Positions 7,864 to 20,468 of a DNA stretch of 64,000 nucleotides are shown piece after piece; position 1 is the first letter of the stretch; the number at the start of each line of letters is the position of its first letter. A program made the position numbers and the translations under genes. Under the pieces are notes generated by a model, which was given only the letters and a program-made list of their open reading frames with translations, was not told the DNA's origin and searched no databases. The DNA is taken from the NCBI GenBank assembly GCA_940337035.1, contig CALNHX010001906.1:62001-126000 (forward strand), read 5' to 3'. This DNA comes from Agriotes lineatus (lineage: Eukaryota; Arthropoda; Insecta; Coleoptera; Elateridae).

Positions 7864-10709
7864 TAGAAGCGTTAGAGGTTTCGAATGATAATTACACGGT
7901 TGCGTGGAAACTATTAACGAACCGGTTTGAAAACGATAGACTAGTCGTAAACATTCATGTAAGGGCTTTGTTCGATTTGCCAGCAGTTCACAAAGAACAT
8001 TTTACCGCATTGAGAAAACTTTTGGACGAGTTTTTGAAGCATTTTCGCGCACTTGAAGCACTAAAGCAGCCCGTACACGGTTGGGACACTTTGTTGGTAC
8101 ATCTAATCGTAAACAAACTAGACAACGGTACAAGGAAGGCATGGGAAACGTCCCTAACAACGCGAGAGTTTCCCACAGTACAACAACTTATTTGTTTTCT
8201 TACTAATCGATGTGACGTCCTCGAGATGACGGCAACTAATATTGAAAAACCTCAAGATGCTAGCGCAAAGCAGATAACCGTGAGCCACTTCGCAGCTCGA
8301 TCAAATACCTGCACATTTTGCAAGAAATCACACACTATCTACAGTTGTCAAGCGTTCGCAAGGTTGAGCGTCGACGAAAAATGGGAAAATATCAAAATCT
8401 TAAAATTATGCTCGAATTGCCTCAGCTCAAGCCATTTTGTCTCAAAGTGTAGCGCAAGGAGTTGCTTTAAATGCGGAAAGCGACACCACACCCTGCTACA
8501 CGCCACCAACAACAATAAACAAAATTCAGATACCCCAACTGAACACAGAAGTTCCACCCAACAGGAACCAAATATTTCGATATCGACTCATTGTTGCCAG
8601 TCCGAAGCGCACGTTTTGCTTTCGACGGCGTACGTTTATGTAGCAGATCGCGTAGGGAATTTAGTAAAGGCACGCGCACTAATAGATAGTGGTAGTGATT
8701 CGAACTATATTACTAGGGAGTTACACGAAAGACTCGGTTTAAAGGAGACGCGCATCACGCCAGTCACGGTGGCTGGGATAAACGGCACGGTCTCCAACGT
8801 TTCGCATATTGGGCAGATTACGATTAAGTCACTTCACACGGTGTTTGAGAGAGATCTCAATTTTCTGATAATAAATAAAATTACCGGTAGCATACCAATT
8901 GTGAGGTTTAATACGAATACAATCACGATTCCGAAGAACGTTAAATTGTGTGATCCAAACTACAATATTTCCAGTCAAATCGATTTGCTCATAGGAGCGG
9001 AAGTTTTTTATGAATTATTGTTGAATCGTAAAATTTACATCGGAGCGGGAAACCCCGTCTTACAAGAGACGGAGCTAGGTTGGTTGGTCACTGGTAAAAT
9101 CGAAATGCGCTCACAGAAGCAAGATAGGAATCGAAGAATGTGTCACTTGACACACGCGAAATTTGACGATGATGCACTTCACGAAGATTTGCAACGATTT
9201 TGGAAGCTAGATGATTGTGCAACGGCACAAACGCAAACCCCGGGTGAAAAGTTTTGTGAGAAGAACTTCGTAGATACCACGACCCGAAACGTAGATGGAC
9301 GATTTGTAGTGTCTTTGCCGTTCAAGAACGAACCTGTGCAGTTAGGAGACAGTGCAGAGATGGCGCTGAAGCGACAGAAAGGGTTGGAGTCTCGTTTTAA
9401 AAGAGACCCAAAACTCAAGGAAGAATACGTGAAATTCTTGAAAGAATATGTTGACCTCGAACATATGGAAAAACTCGGAACGCTGGAAGACGTTCAGCGA
9501 GAAACTAACAAAACACATTACTACATTCCGCACCACGCAGTGCTCAAATCCACAAGTTCAACTACCAAGCTCAGGGTGGTTTACAATGCATCGACGAAGA
9601 CGACAAATGATAAATCATTAAACGATTTCCTCAGGGGAGGCCCGGTTGTGCAGAGCGATCTATATTCGATGTTGATTCGCTTTCGATGCCACAATGTAGT
9701 AATATCGGCGGACATAGAAAAGATGTTTAGACAAGTCCTGCTGAATCCGCAGCAGAGAGATCTCCATCGCATCGTATGGCGTGAAAATGATACTGAACCA
9801 CCGGACGCTTACAGATTGAAGACGGTGACATATGGCACCGCGCCAGCTACATTCTTGACGACACGGTGCATAAAGGAGCTAGGTATGCAGAGTGTGCTAG
9901 AGCATCCTATTGCGGATCGCGCGATTATTAAAGATATGTATGTGGATGATTTGATCTCTGGAGCAGACACAATCAAAGAAGCAAAAGGGTTGAAAGACGA
10001 CATTCGAGAGATCCTCTTTAGGGGGAAATTCCAGGCCAGGAAGTGGAGGTGCAATTTCGAAAATGTGCTAGCAGATCTGGAGAATACGGAGGCGGAGAAG
10101 CATTTCATAAAGGATGCGAGCGAATTAAAAACACTTGGAGTAGCTTGGAATTCCAACCAGGACACTTTAGGCTTTACAGTGGATACATCGGTTACGAACG
10201 GCGCAATCACAAAACGTACAATTTTATCTACAATTGCCAGGGTCTTTGATCCGCTAGGGTTAGCCTCGCCAATCGTTCTGCCCTTGAAGATATTGATTCA
10301 GGAACTTTGGAGTGCCAAGCTAGGCTGGGATGACCCCGTCCCCAAGGACATAGAAGATATGTTTATCAGCTCACGGCAGCAGATCAATTTATTACACTCG
10401 CTGGAAATACCACGCCACATACTCACTCGTAAACCCGAAAATGTACAGATACACGGTTTTTGTGACAGCAGCGAGAAAGCGTACGGAGCAGCTGTCTACG
10501 TAAGGAGCATGAATTCTGATGGTACTATTCGCGTTAACCTATTGTGCGCCAAGACCCGCGTGACACCGCTGAATAAGGTAAGTTTGCCGAGGTTAGAACT
10601 GTGCTCAGCAGTTCTGTTAGCGACGCTGATAAGAAACGTGCTGACAGCAATCAGATTTCAATATTCTAGAGTCTTTTACTGGTCGGACTCGACAATTGTC
10701 CTCTGCTGA
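7857..10709 (+). pseudogene. gag-pol: BEL element 1 Gag C-terminus, protease, reverse transcriptase, RNase H (part)
   Basis: This frame is open from the frameshift to a TGA at 10707-10709. In order it holds: the end of DUF1759; Gag zinc knuckles with Cys/His spacing (CTFCKKSH, CSNCLSSSHF, CFKCGKRHH, about 8312-8490); an aspartic protease with ALIDSGSDSNYIT (about 8680); reverse transcriptase with ADIEKMFRQ (about 9710) and the catalytic YVDD at 9939-9950; and RNase H beginning GFCDSSEKAYGAAVY (about 10459), with LPRLELCSA and the YWSDST strand. The TGA falls where related elements have Trp directly after the SDSTIVLC strand, so it looks like a point mutation (TGG to TGA). The reading continues in the same frame. 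Confidence 0.93.
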
Positions 10710-12095
10710 CTGAAGTCTGACGCATCACGATGGAAGACGTTCGTTGCGAATCGTGTCGCACAAATCCACAATATCTGCGGACAGGAAGCTTGCTGGCGCC
10801 ACGTGGATGGAAAGACAAACCCGGCAGATCTAGCTTCACGAGGAGCCAAGGTACGCGATTTAGGAGAGGCCGGTTGGTGGACAGGCCCAAAGTGGTTAAC
10901 CAAACTTGAAGACATGTGGCCCTTGGAAGCACGTCACAACAAGGCGGACACAACCTTAGAATCCCGCGCGACGAAGACCACTTTAACCACTTCGACAGAG
11001 TTAGGCTTAATTGCAAGATATTCGAACTTAAGCAAGTTGGAGCGAGTGGTCGCCTGGTGCAGGCGCTTTAAAACCAACTGTCTTGGCAAAACGAAGCTCT
11101 CAGGTCCGTTGTCGATCGCCGAACTAGAAGAAGCATTTACCGCACTCGTCAATATGGCACAAAGAAATGAGTTCAGTTCCGAAATAGAAAGATTATCGAC
11201 AGGAGGAAATATGCGCACATCGAGTCAGCTATCTGCGTTGAACCCGTTCATCGACGAATTGGGTTCATTGCCTGTTGGTGGTAGGTTACGCCACGGAAAT
11301 TATGATTATAATAAGAAGTATCCGCTGATTTTGCCTAAACGTCACCCGTTAACGGAATTGGTAATCAAACGAGAACATTTACGTCACATACATTTAGGTG
11401 CAACGTCATTATTGGCAGTCATACGCGAACGATTTTGGCCAATCGCGGGCCTAAATACGGTAAAGAGCATATTGCGGAAATGCGTGATTTGTCGCAAGCT
11501 TAATCCGGTAAAGTCCCAAATCACAATGGGCAATTTACCCGCGGCTCGCGTGAACCCCGCGAAACCATTCGCCAACACAAGTCGTGACTTTGCGGGTCCG
11601 TTTTTAATCAAAGAAACAAAGCATCGTAACCGGAAATTCGTGAAAGTGTATGTATGTATTTTCGTATGCATGGCGGTAAAGGCAATACACATAGAGCTGG
11701 TCACTGATTTATCATGTCAGGCATTTCTTAATGCTTTCAAGCGTTTTATCGCACGCCGCGACATACCGGTGATGCTGTGCTCGGACAATGCGACCAACTT
11801 TGTCGCAGCGAACAAAGAGTTGAACGATGCATGCAAACAATATTTGAAATATATTGAGTCAAAAAATCTTAATTGCTTCCTCACGGAGCATAGAATCGTT
11901 TGGAAGTTTATTCCTGCGCGTTCCCCTCATATGGGAGGCTTACACGAAGCTGCAGTTAAGTCTATGAAACGACATCTGAAAGTTATAACGCACAATCAAA
12001 ATTTAACTTGTGAAGATTTTTCCACAATACTCTGTCAAATTGAAGCCATTCTCAACTCCCCACATCCCCTGATCCTGATGATCTCACAGTATTAA
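10710..12095 (+). pseudogene. pol: BEL element 1 RNase H end and integrase core
   Basis: Same frame as the previous piece, after its TGA. It starts with the end of RNase H (KTNPADLASRG, about 10815) and runs into integrase. A zinc-binding HHCC domain has EHLRHIHLG and CVICRKL (about 11370-11500). The core has Asp in RDFAGPF (about 11588), Asp in CSDNATNFV (about 11781) and Glu in GGLHEAAVK (about 11936). The usual GGLWEAAVK has Trp where this copy has His. The frame is lost near 12055-12065, because downstream homology (PDPDDLTVLTPGHFLVG) is in another frame. The integrase inserts the cDNA copy into the genome. Confidence 0.92.
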
Positions 12096-12580
12096 CACCT
12101 GGACACTTCCTGGTGGGAGAACCGCTGACAGCGCTGCCAGATGGCCGATCCATGGAGTCAACAGTCACGACGCTTAAACGGTGGCAACAACGGCAACAAA
12201 TGACGAATAATTTTTGGAAACGATGGGAGAAGGGGTATCTCTGTCATCTTCAGACTAGAGATAAATGGAAGACAACCCGAGGGACAAGATTTTCAATAGG
12301 CGACTTGGTCCTTGTTCGAGATGACACCATCAGTCCTCAAGAGTGGAGGATGGGCCGGATCACTGCGACTCATCCAGGAGCCGATGGAGAAGTTCGAGTA
12401 GTTACTCTGAAGACGAAGAATGGTATTACCAAACGAGCCACAGCCCGATTATGCCGCCTCCCGATGGAAGAAGATGTTGAAATCCCTAGGGCTTTCAAGG
12501 TGGGGGAGGATGTTCGAGTTTGTGCGCCACCCCGGCGCGCCGGTACCATAGCCACCAGCTGCAGCGGCGCAAAACATTAA
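12062..12580 (+). pseudogene. pol: BEL element 1 integrase C-terminal domain (DUF5641)
   Basis: This third frame carries the C-terminal part of BEL polyproteins: GHFLVGEPLTALP, then WKRWEKGYLCHLQTR, IGDLVLVRDD, WRMGRI and HPGADGEVRVV. This is the SH3-like tail of BEL integrases (DUF5641). The frame does not stop before the 3' LTR. It runs about 70 bases into it and ends at TAA 12578-12580, so the LTR supplies the stop codon and the last 23 or so residues. Confidence 0.88.
12497..12510 (+). other. Polypurine tract of BEL element 1
   Basis: AAGGTGGGGGAGGA directly precedes the 3' LTR start at 12511. It is purine except for one T and sits at the exact place needed to prime plus-strand DNA. Confidence 0.75.
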
Positions 12581-12730
12581 TTCTAGCTCGAGATTCGTAG
12601 AAGTAGGTCGTACGTTGCTATGTAATTACGTTTGTAAAGTTAAAAATAAAAAATAACCAAAATCCATAGTTTTATACAGTCCACAACTTCGAGGTAGAAG
12701 TGCCAAGCCGCGCTTCTAGCAACAGCAACA
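12511..12730 (+). repeat. 3' LTR of BEL element 1
   Basis: 220 bp, same ends as the 5' copy, followed by the GTTAC duplication at 12731-12735 and then satellite DNA. It contains the end of the pol reading frame. Confidence 0.95.
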
Positions 12731-12735
12731 GTTAC

Positions 12736-15700
12736 TATTTCGGCGATATGTCCACCGACACAAATCGGCGTTTTGAACAAAATTGAGCGACACCAACTTT
12801 CCGATCAATGTGGCGTCATTTTACACGGTTCGGCGATTTGTCCATTTTCGGCGATATGTCCACCGACTACAGTCGGAGTTTTGGTCATTTTCGGCGTTTT
12901 AACCACCCTAATTGATTCGGCGATTTGTCCATTTTCGTCGATATGTCCACCGAGAGAATTCGGCGTTTTGGGCATTTTCGGAGTTTTGTCCACGGCAACT
13001 AATTCGGCGATTTGTCCATTTTCGGCGATCTGTCCACCGACACAAATCGGCGTTTTGAACAAAATTGAGCGACGCCAACTTTCCGATCAATGTGGCGTCA
13101 TTTTACACGGTTCGGCGATTTGTCCATTTTCGGCGATATGTCCACCGACTACAGTCGGCGTTTTGAGCATTTTCGGTGTTTTAACGACCCTAATTGATTC
13201 GGCGATTTGTCCATTTTCGGCGATATGTCCACCGACACAAATCGGCGTTTTGAACAAAATTGAGCGACGCCAACTTTTCGATCACTGTGGCGTCATTTTA
13301 CACGGTTCGGCAATTTGTCCATTTTCGGCGATATATTTTGAACAAAATTGAGCGACGCCAACTTTCCAATCAATGTGGCGTCGTCATTTTACACGGTTCG
13401 GCGATTTGTCAATTTTCGTCGATATGTCCACAGAGAGAATTTGGCGTTTTGGGCATTTTCGGCGTTTTGTCCACGGCAACTAATTCGGCGATTTGTCCAT
13501 TTTCGGCGATATGTCCACCGACACAAATCGGCGTTTTGAACAAAATTGAGCGACGCCAACTTTTCGATCAATGGCGTCATTTTACACAGTTCGGCGATTT
13601 GTCCATTTTCGGCGATATGTCCACCGACTACAGTCGGCGTTTTGGTCATTTTCGGCGTTTTAACCACCCTAATTGATTCGGCGATTTGTCCATTTTCGGC
13701 GATATGTCCAGCGACTACATTCGGCGTTTTGGGCATTTTCGGAATTTTGTCCACGGTAACTATTTCGGCGATTTGTCCATTTTCGGCGATATGTTCACCG
13801 AGAGAATTCGGCGTTTTGGGCATTTTCGGCATTTTGTCCACGGTAACTATTTCGGCGATATGTCCATTTTCGGCGATATGTCCACCGACACAAATCGGCG
13901 TTTTGAACAAAATTGAGCGACGCCAACTTTCTGATCAATGTGGCGTCATTTTACACGGTTCGGCGATTTGTCCATTTTCGGCGATGTGTCCACCGAGAGA
14001 ATTCGGCGTTTTGGGCATTTTCTGCGTTTTGTCCACGATAACTAATTCGGCGATTTGTCCATTTTCGGCGATATGTCCACCGAGAGAATTCGGCGTTTTG
14101 GGCATTTTCTGCGTTTTGTCCACGATAACTAATTCGGCGATTTGTCCATTTTCGGCGATATGTCCATCCAGAGAATTCGGCGTTTTGGGCATTTTCGGCA
14201 TTTTGTCCACGGTAACTATTTCGGCGATATGTCCATTTTCGGCGATCTGTCCACCGACACAAATCGGCGTTTTGAACAAAATTGAGCAACGCCAGCTTTC
14301 CGATCAATGTGGCGTCATTTTACTCGGTTCGGCGGTATGTCCATTTTCGGCGATATGTCCACCGACTACATTCGGCGTTTTGAGCATTTTCGGTGTTTTA
14401 ACGACCCTAATTGATTCGGCGATTTGTCCATTTTCGGCGATATGTCCACCGACACAAATCGGCGTTTTGAACAAAATTGAGCGAAGCCAACATTCCGATT
14501 AATGTGGCGTCGATTTACACGGTTCGGCGATTTGTCCATTTTCGGCGATATGTCCACCGACAGAGTTCGGCGTTTTGGGAATTTCCGGTTTTGTCCACGA
14601 TAACTAATTCGGCGATTTGTCCATTTTCGGCGATATGTCCACCGAGAGAATTCGGCGTTTTGGGCATTTTCGGCATTTTGTCCACGGTAACTATTTCGGC
14701 GATGTGTCCACCGAGAGAATTCGGCGTTTTGGGCATTTTCAGCGTTTTGTCCACGATAACTGATTCGGCGTTTTGGGCATTTTCGGCGTTTTACCACGCT
14801 AACTAATTCGGCGATTTGTCCATTTTCGGCGATATGTCCACCGAGAGAATTAGGCGTTTTGGGCATTTTCGGCGTTTTGTCCACGGCAACTAATTCGGCG
14901 ATTTGTCCATTTTCGGCGATATGTCCACCGACACAAATCGGCGTTTTGAACAAAATTGAGCGACGCCAACTTTTCGATCACTGTGGCGTCATTTTACACG
15001 GTTCGGCGATTTGTCCATTTTCGGCGATATATTTTGAACAAAATTGAGCGACGCCAACTTTCCAATCAATGTGGCGTCATTTTACACGGTTCGGCGATTT
15101 GTCAATTTTCGTCATTATGTCCACCGAGAGAATTTGGCGTTTTGTCCACGGCAACTAATTCGGCGATTTGTCCATTTTCGGCGATATGTCCACCGACACA
15201 AATCGGCGTTTTGAACAAAATTGAGCGACGCCAACTTTTCGATCACTGTGGCGTCATTTTACACGGTTCGGCGATTTGTCCATTTTCGGCGATATATTTT
15301 GAACAAAGTTGAGCGACGCCAACTTTCCAATCAATGTGGCGTCATTTTACACGGTTCGGCGATTTGTCAATTTTCGTCGATATGTCCACCGAGAGAATTT
15401 GGCGTTTTGGGCATTTTCGGCGTTTTGTCCACGGCAACTAATTCGGCGATTTGTCCATTTTCGGCGATATGTCCACCGACACAAATCGGCGTTTTGAACA
15501 AAATGGAGCGACGCCAACTTTTCGATCAATGTGGCGTCATTTTACACGGTTCGGCGATTTGTCCATTTTCGGCGATATGTCCACCGACTACAGTCGGCGT
15601 TTTGGTCATTTTCGGCGTTTTAACCACCCTAATTGATTCGGCGATTTGTCCATTTTCGGCGATATGTCCAGCGACTACATTCGGCGCTTTGGGCATTTTC

Positions 15701-17755
15701 GGAATTTTGTCCACGGTAACTATTTCGGCGATATGTCCATTTTCGGCGATCTGTCCACCGAGAGAATTCGGCGTTTTGGGCATTTTCTGCGTTTGGTCCA
15801 CGATAACTAATTCGGCGATTTGTCCATTTTCGGCGATATGTCCACCGAGAGAATTCGGCGTTTTGGGCATTTTCGGCATTTTGTCCACGGTAACTATTTC
15901 GGCGATATGTCCATTTTCGGCGATCTGTCCACCGACACAAATCGGCATTTTGAACAAAATTAAGCGACGCCAACTTTCCAATCAATGTGGCGTCATTTTA
16001 CACGGTTCGGCGATTTGGCGATTTTCGGCGATATGTCCACCGACTACATACGGCGTTTTGGGCATTTTCGGCGTTTTGACCACGCTAACTAATTCGGCGA
16101 TTTGTCCATTTTCGGCGATATGTCCACCGACACAAATCGGCGTTTTGAACAAAATTGAGCGACGCCAACTTTCTGATCAATGTGGCGTCATTTTACACGG
16201 TTCGGCGATTTGTCCATTTTCGGCGATGTGTCCACCAAGAGAATTCGGCGTTTTGGGCATTTTCTGCGTTTTGTCCACGATAACTAATTCGGCGATTTGT
16301 CCATTTTCGGCGATATGTCCACCGAGAGAATTCGGCATTTTGGGCATTTTGTCCACGGTAACTATTTCGGCGATATGTCCATTTTCGGCGATCTGTCCAC
16401 CGACACAAATCGGCGTTTTGAACAAAATTGAGCAACGCCAGCTTTCCGATCAATGTGGCGTCATTTTACTCGGTTCGGCGATTTGTCCATTTTCGGCGAT
16501 ATGTCCACCGACTACATTCGGCGTTTTGAGCATTTTCGGTGTTTTAACGACCCTAATTGATTCGGCGATTTGTCCATTTTCGGCGATATGTCCACCGACA
16601 CAAATCGGCGTTTTGAACAAAATTGAGTGAAGCCAACATTCCGATTAATGTGGCGTCAATTTACACGGTTCGGCGATTTGTTCATTTTCGGCGATATGTC
16701 CACCGACAGAGTTCGGCGTTTTGGGAATTTCCGGTTTTGCCCACGATAACTAATTCGGCGATTTGTCCATTTTCGGCGATATGTCCACCGACTACATTCG
16801 GCGTTTTGGGCATTTTACCACGCTAACTAATTCAGCGATTTGTCCATTTTCGGCGATATGTCCACCGAGAGAATTCGGCGTTTTGGGCATTTTCGGCATT
16901 TTGTCCACGGTAACTATTTCGGCGATGTGTCCACCGAGAGAATTCGGCGTTTTGGGCATTTTCCGCGTTTTGTCCACGATAACTGATTCGGCGATTTGTC
17001 CATTTTCGGCGATATGTCCACCGACTACATTCGGCGTTTTGGGCATTTTCGGCGTTTTACCACGCTAACTAATTCGGCGATTTGTCCATTTTCGGCGATA
17101 TGTCCACCGAGAGAATTCGGCGTTTTGGGCATTTTGTCCACGGTAACTATTTCGGCGATGTGTCCACCGAGAGAATTCGGCGTTTTGGGCATTTTCCGCG
17201 TTTTGTCCACGATAACTGATTCGGCGATTTGTCCATTTTCGGCGATATGTCCACCGACAGAGTTCGGCGTTTTGGGAATTTCCGGTTTTGTCCACGATAA
17301 CTAATTCGGCGATTTGTCCATTTTCGGCGATATGTCCACCGACTACATTCGGCGTTTTGGGCATTTTCGGCGTTTTACCACGCTAACTAATTCGGCGATT
17401 TGTCCATTTTCGGTGATATGTCCACCGACAGAATTCGGCGTTTTGGGCATTTTCGGCATTTTGTCCACGGTAACTATTTCGGCGATATGTCCATTTTCGG
17501 CGACCTGTCCACCGACACAAATCGGCGTTTTGAACAAAATTGAGCGACGTCAACTTTCCGATCAATGTGGCGTCATTTTACACGGTTCGGCGATTTTCCC
17601 ATTTTCGGCGATATGTCCACCGACAGAGTTCGGCGTTTTGGGCATTTCCGGTTTTGTCCACGATAACTAATTCGGCGATTTGTCCATTTTCGGCGATGTG
17701 TCCACCGAGAGAATTCAGCGTTTTGGTCATTTTCGGCATTTTGTCCAATTCTGCG
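12736..17755. repeat. TTCGGCG satellite with ~18-bp base motif and higher-order modules
   Basis: The array is built from an ~18-base motif of the form TTCGGCGNTTTGNNCATT. At least three larger modules recur in varying order: A, TTCGGCGATTTGTCCATT plus TTCGGCGATATGTCCACC; B, a GAGAATTCGGCGTTTTGGGC block ending in a GTCCACGGTAACTA-type word; and C, ACACAAATCGGCGTTTTGAA followed by a longer ATTGAGCGACGCCAACTTTC unit that includes GTGGCGTCATTTTACACGG. Local variants and larger duplications are visible (for example 13480-13700 resembles 15450-15700, and 14240-14520 resembles 16380-16660), so blocks of about 1-2 kb have been copied. Motif lengths are near multiples of three and stop codons are rare, so frames of up to 469 codons are open on both strands. 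I read these as by-products. Confidence 0.93.
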
Positions 17756-18716
17756 TGTATTCAAGAAACATAGATCGTAAGAATGGCGTAGCTAGAGAAG
17801 ATTGTAGGTTAACAACACTGGTCAATATTATGCAACATTAGTTAAAAAAATTCTTTATTGTATTAAAGAAAAAAGAAGAGAAAAACTATAAGAAGGAATT
17901 CTTCATCGCGATAATGCTCCGGTTCGTAAGACCCTTATTTCTTCTATGAACACAATTCCTGCATCCACCCTACTCCCCTAACCTAGCTTCTAGCTATTTT
18001 TATTTATTTCCAAAGCTAAATGAGTCTTCTAGGATCAACATTTAGGAGCGATGAGGCTGTTATAGCAGAAATTCTGATTTTTTCAAGAATGGACCTGCTA
18101 TGCTTAAACATTGGTGAAGTAACTGTCGTCATGTTGAAGGGAATTATGTGAAAAATAATGTATTGTTCTATATTACGGGCAGTAAACACTTTACATCCTT
18201 TGTATATATTGCTATAACACCCCTAACGCTTTAACTGTATTGAATTTAAGTGTTAATGATCGTGTTATGCTTCGATGGTTAGTATACCACAACAAATACC
18301 AAAATGTTATCTCAAGGTTCAAATATTATAAGTCACAAAACAATAAATTAAAACTTGAATCGTGAGTTCAATGGGCTTTGTTACGGTCAGAGAAGGAATC
18401 TATACGTTATTGGCAAAATTTTGAATCTTAAATGAACCAAATTACCTACTTTTGTAACAAACATTTACAATTTCGCGTGCTAATATGGCAAAAAGTGTGC
18501 ACTTCCTACCTTTATGATAAGTCTCTGGAAAATCGCTGCTTCTGATGTTTCGCTCGCTTTAACGTGCAGTTCAAAATGTCGAGCGGTGCCATCCCCAGTT
18601 GACTTTTAAGCCCTTTGAATCCAGCAAAACTCGGCAACAGGATTTCAGTTTTTTGGAATTAATTTGTCATAAATAATCCTTTATAACTATGCCTTTTATG
18701 AAATAAATTTATTAAG
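17756..18716. other. No recognised feature
   Basis: AT-rich DNA between the satellite and the SINE. No frame of useful length, no inverted repeat and no coding homology that I can see. Confidence 0.5.
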
Positions 18717-19031
18717 CCGGGGTTGGTAGCTCAGTGGTTAAGCATTCTGATTACTGATCTAAGGTCGTGAGTTCGATCCCCGGTCCTGGCGAGGTTTTTA
18801 AAATAAAAAAATTCAGTTGAAAACCTCTACAGAATGCCATCATTCGGAAGTGATATAAAGCCGTGGGTCCCATGTTACTACGATGTGTAGCATGTAAAAG
18901 ATCCCTTGATAGGGTTAGAACTCCTTAGTCTCGGCAAAATTCTAAGTATAAGTCATATGACCACAGCAGTAGGTGTCTAAGGTACCTGGTACTCTGCATG
19001 CCTAGACCTTGTCCATTAACAAACAAACAAA
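18717..19031 (+). mobile_element. tRNA-derived SINE
   Basis: The head is tRNA-like: an A-box region (TAGCTCAGTGGTTAAGC, about 18726) and a B-box (GAGTTCGATCCCCGG, about 18769), followed by CCTGGCGAGG. A non-tRNA body follows, with GTGGGTCCCATGTTACTACG and GTAAAAGATCCCTTGATAGG. The element ends in AACAAACAAACAAA, a short tetranucleotide tail like that made when a LINE copies a SINE. RNA polymerase III would drive transcription from the internal boxes. I cannot name the family or the partner LINE. It is not a functional tRNA gene, because the acceptor stem does not close. Confidence 0.8.
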
Positions 19032-20394
19032 TTTGATAACTACTTACAATTGTCTTATTACTTATGTTGCTTTCTGAATGGTAAATTAGAATATTCAGAC
19101 CAGGTTAATGCGAGCCTGACTCTTTTCATATGCGCGTCATATGCAATTCAGACACAAATTTCGACCTTGCCCTGGTACATGGGGCAAGTTCGGAAACGTG
19201 ACCTCTTGGTATATATTTGATTTTTTTTAGAGAAAATCACAATATATCGTGATAGTATTTATTACATAGTTACCCTAGATAGTAAAGATGTTATTGGAAA
19301 AGTTTAGTTAAATTTAATTTATTTTTGTTACACCCCTTTAAAGTTCGTCCAAACCAAAATGTGTTCAATCTTGCCCCAACTCACATTACATAAAATTCTC
19401 TACAAGAATACACCAAAAAATTATAACAACCAATTTAAAAATATTTAAAAAACAAATAAATGATGACGTTTACAATTTTTTTCTACATTGTAACTAAGAC
19501 CATCCTATTTAACACTATATATGGTTTGTTGGAGTAAAAATACAATTAAAGTTGCTATAGTTTTGGGCCCGTTTTGTAGAACAGACTGTACTATACACCT
19601 AGATGATCGAAATTTATCGATTATACAAGTCGTGTTGCCTGAAACGCCATAGACATGTAGTGTCCAGTAGTATTTTATTAGGTAATACATTAAGCCTCAA
19701 GAATTTTGTATACAGGTAGACTACTATGAATAAACAAAAACTAAGGGATTAAAAACAAAATGTAATAATTATTTTTAATAAATAATTGATTTGATTGGTT
19801 TGAGCATCACTCTTTTCTAAGGACAAAGAAGACGAGGATTCTTTATTGACTAAAGTAGTCTCTTTTCTTAAACTGAGATTATACAAAGGTTTGTATAATC
19901 AATATCGCCATAGTTACTGAAATAACTGTTGTAATACATGACAACAACAAGAAACTATGCATTCTTATTGGTTTCTAATCTCATGAATGGTATGGTCAAT
20001 GTAGTTAAAGATGTTTTTATTTAACTTTAGCTAATATTGAACATTAAACAATAATATTTCATAAAAATCTGAAATATAGTAAATAAATCAAAACTTGTTT
20101 GGGCATCTGTGATTATTTTTGTACACAGTAGGCTTACTTTGAAGCATATCTAATCTCAATACTTTATGTAAAATTGCCCTGAAGCAATGAATATGCTCAA
20201 ACTGCCAATCCTAAACTAAATTCAAGAAAGGTAAATGAATCACCGTTACTGTGGAAATGAATATATATTATAAAATACATATATGTCTGCATAACAAAAA
20301 AATTATTCATCTCCATGTAGTAAATAAATGAATTAATATAAATAACTATATAAATAGATTGCAAATGCAGCTTTGACCAATTAGTCAAAATATA
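19032..20394. other. AT-rich stretch without a recognised gene
   Basis: Only short, unrelated frames. This is probably the downstream flank of the BTB gene, whose 3' end lies at about 20395. Confidence 0.45.
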
Positions 20395-20400
20395 TTTATT
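20395..20400 (-). terminator. Polyadenylation signal of the ankyrin/BTB gene
   Basis: AATAAA on the minus strand, 69 bases past the stop codon at 20469. The region around it is AT-rich and other AATAAA-like words are possible. Confidence 0.4.
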
Positions 20401-20468
20401 TCAGTAAAATATATACTTAATAATAAAATAAATACAAACATTCAAAAAAATAGTGGTCTATTACTTCG

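Larger units (their letters stand above)
6646..12730 (+). mobile_element. BEL/Pao LTR retrotransposon, complete ends, coding region mutated
   Basis: Two 220-bp LTRs, at 6646-6865 and 12511-12730, bound the element. They begin TGTTCGAG and end CAACA, and I count 5 differences between them (about 2.3%), so the insertion is fairly young. A 5-bp target duplication GTTAC flanks it (6641-6645, 12731-12735). A primer-binding-site candidate follows the 5' LTR and a purine tract precedes the 3' LTR. The inside carries Gag, aspartic protease, reverse transcriptase, RNase H and integrase in BEL order, with no env-like frame. Two frameshifts and one nonsense codon break the polyprotein, so this copy cannot make a full product. 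Confidence 0.96.

Noticed and set aside
7988..11704. Minus-strand ORFs of 60-133 codons across the first BEL element
   Set aside because: They are antisense shadows of the BEL polyprotein.
12736..17755. Possible CRISPR array
   Set aside because: There are no spacers: intervening segments are also repeated, and the genome is eukaryotic.
12773..17773. Many long ORFs (up to 469 codons) on both strands with repeated FGVLGIF, ICPFSAICPP and RRKWTNRR words
   Set aside because: They are translations of the ~18-bp satellite motif in several frames. Period near a multiple of three and absence of stops keep all of them open. No start context or non-repetitive domain supports any of them.
18717..18790. 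A functional tRNA gene
   Set aside because: A- and B-box are present, but the acceptor stem does not pair and a SINE body with a tetranucleotide tail follows.
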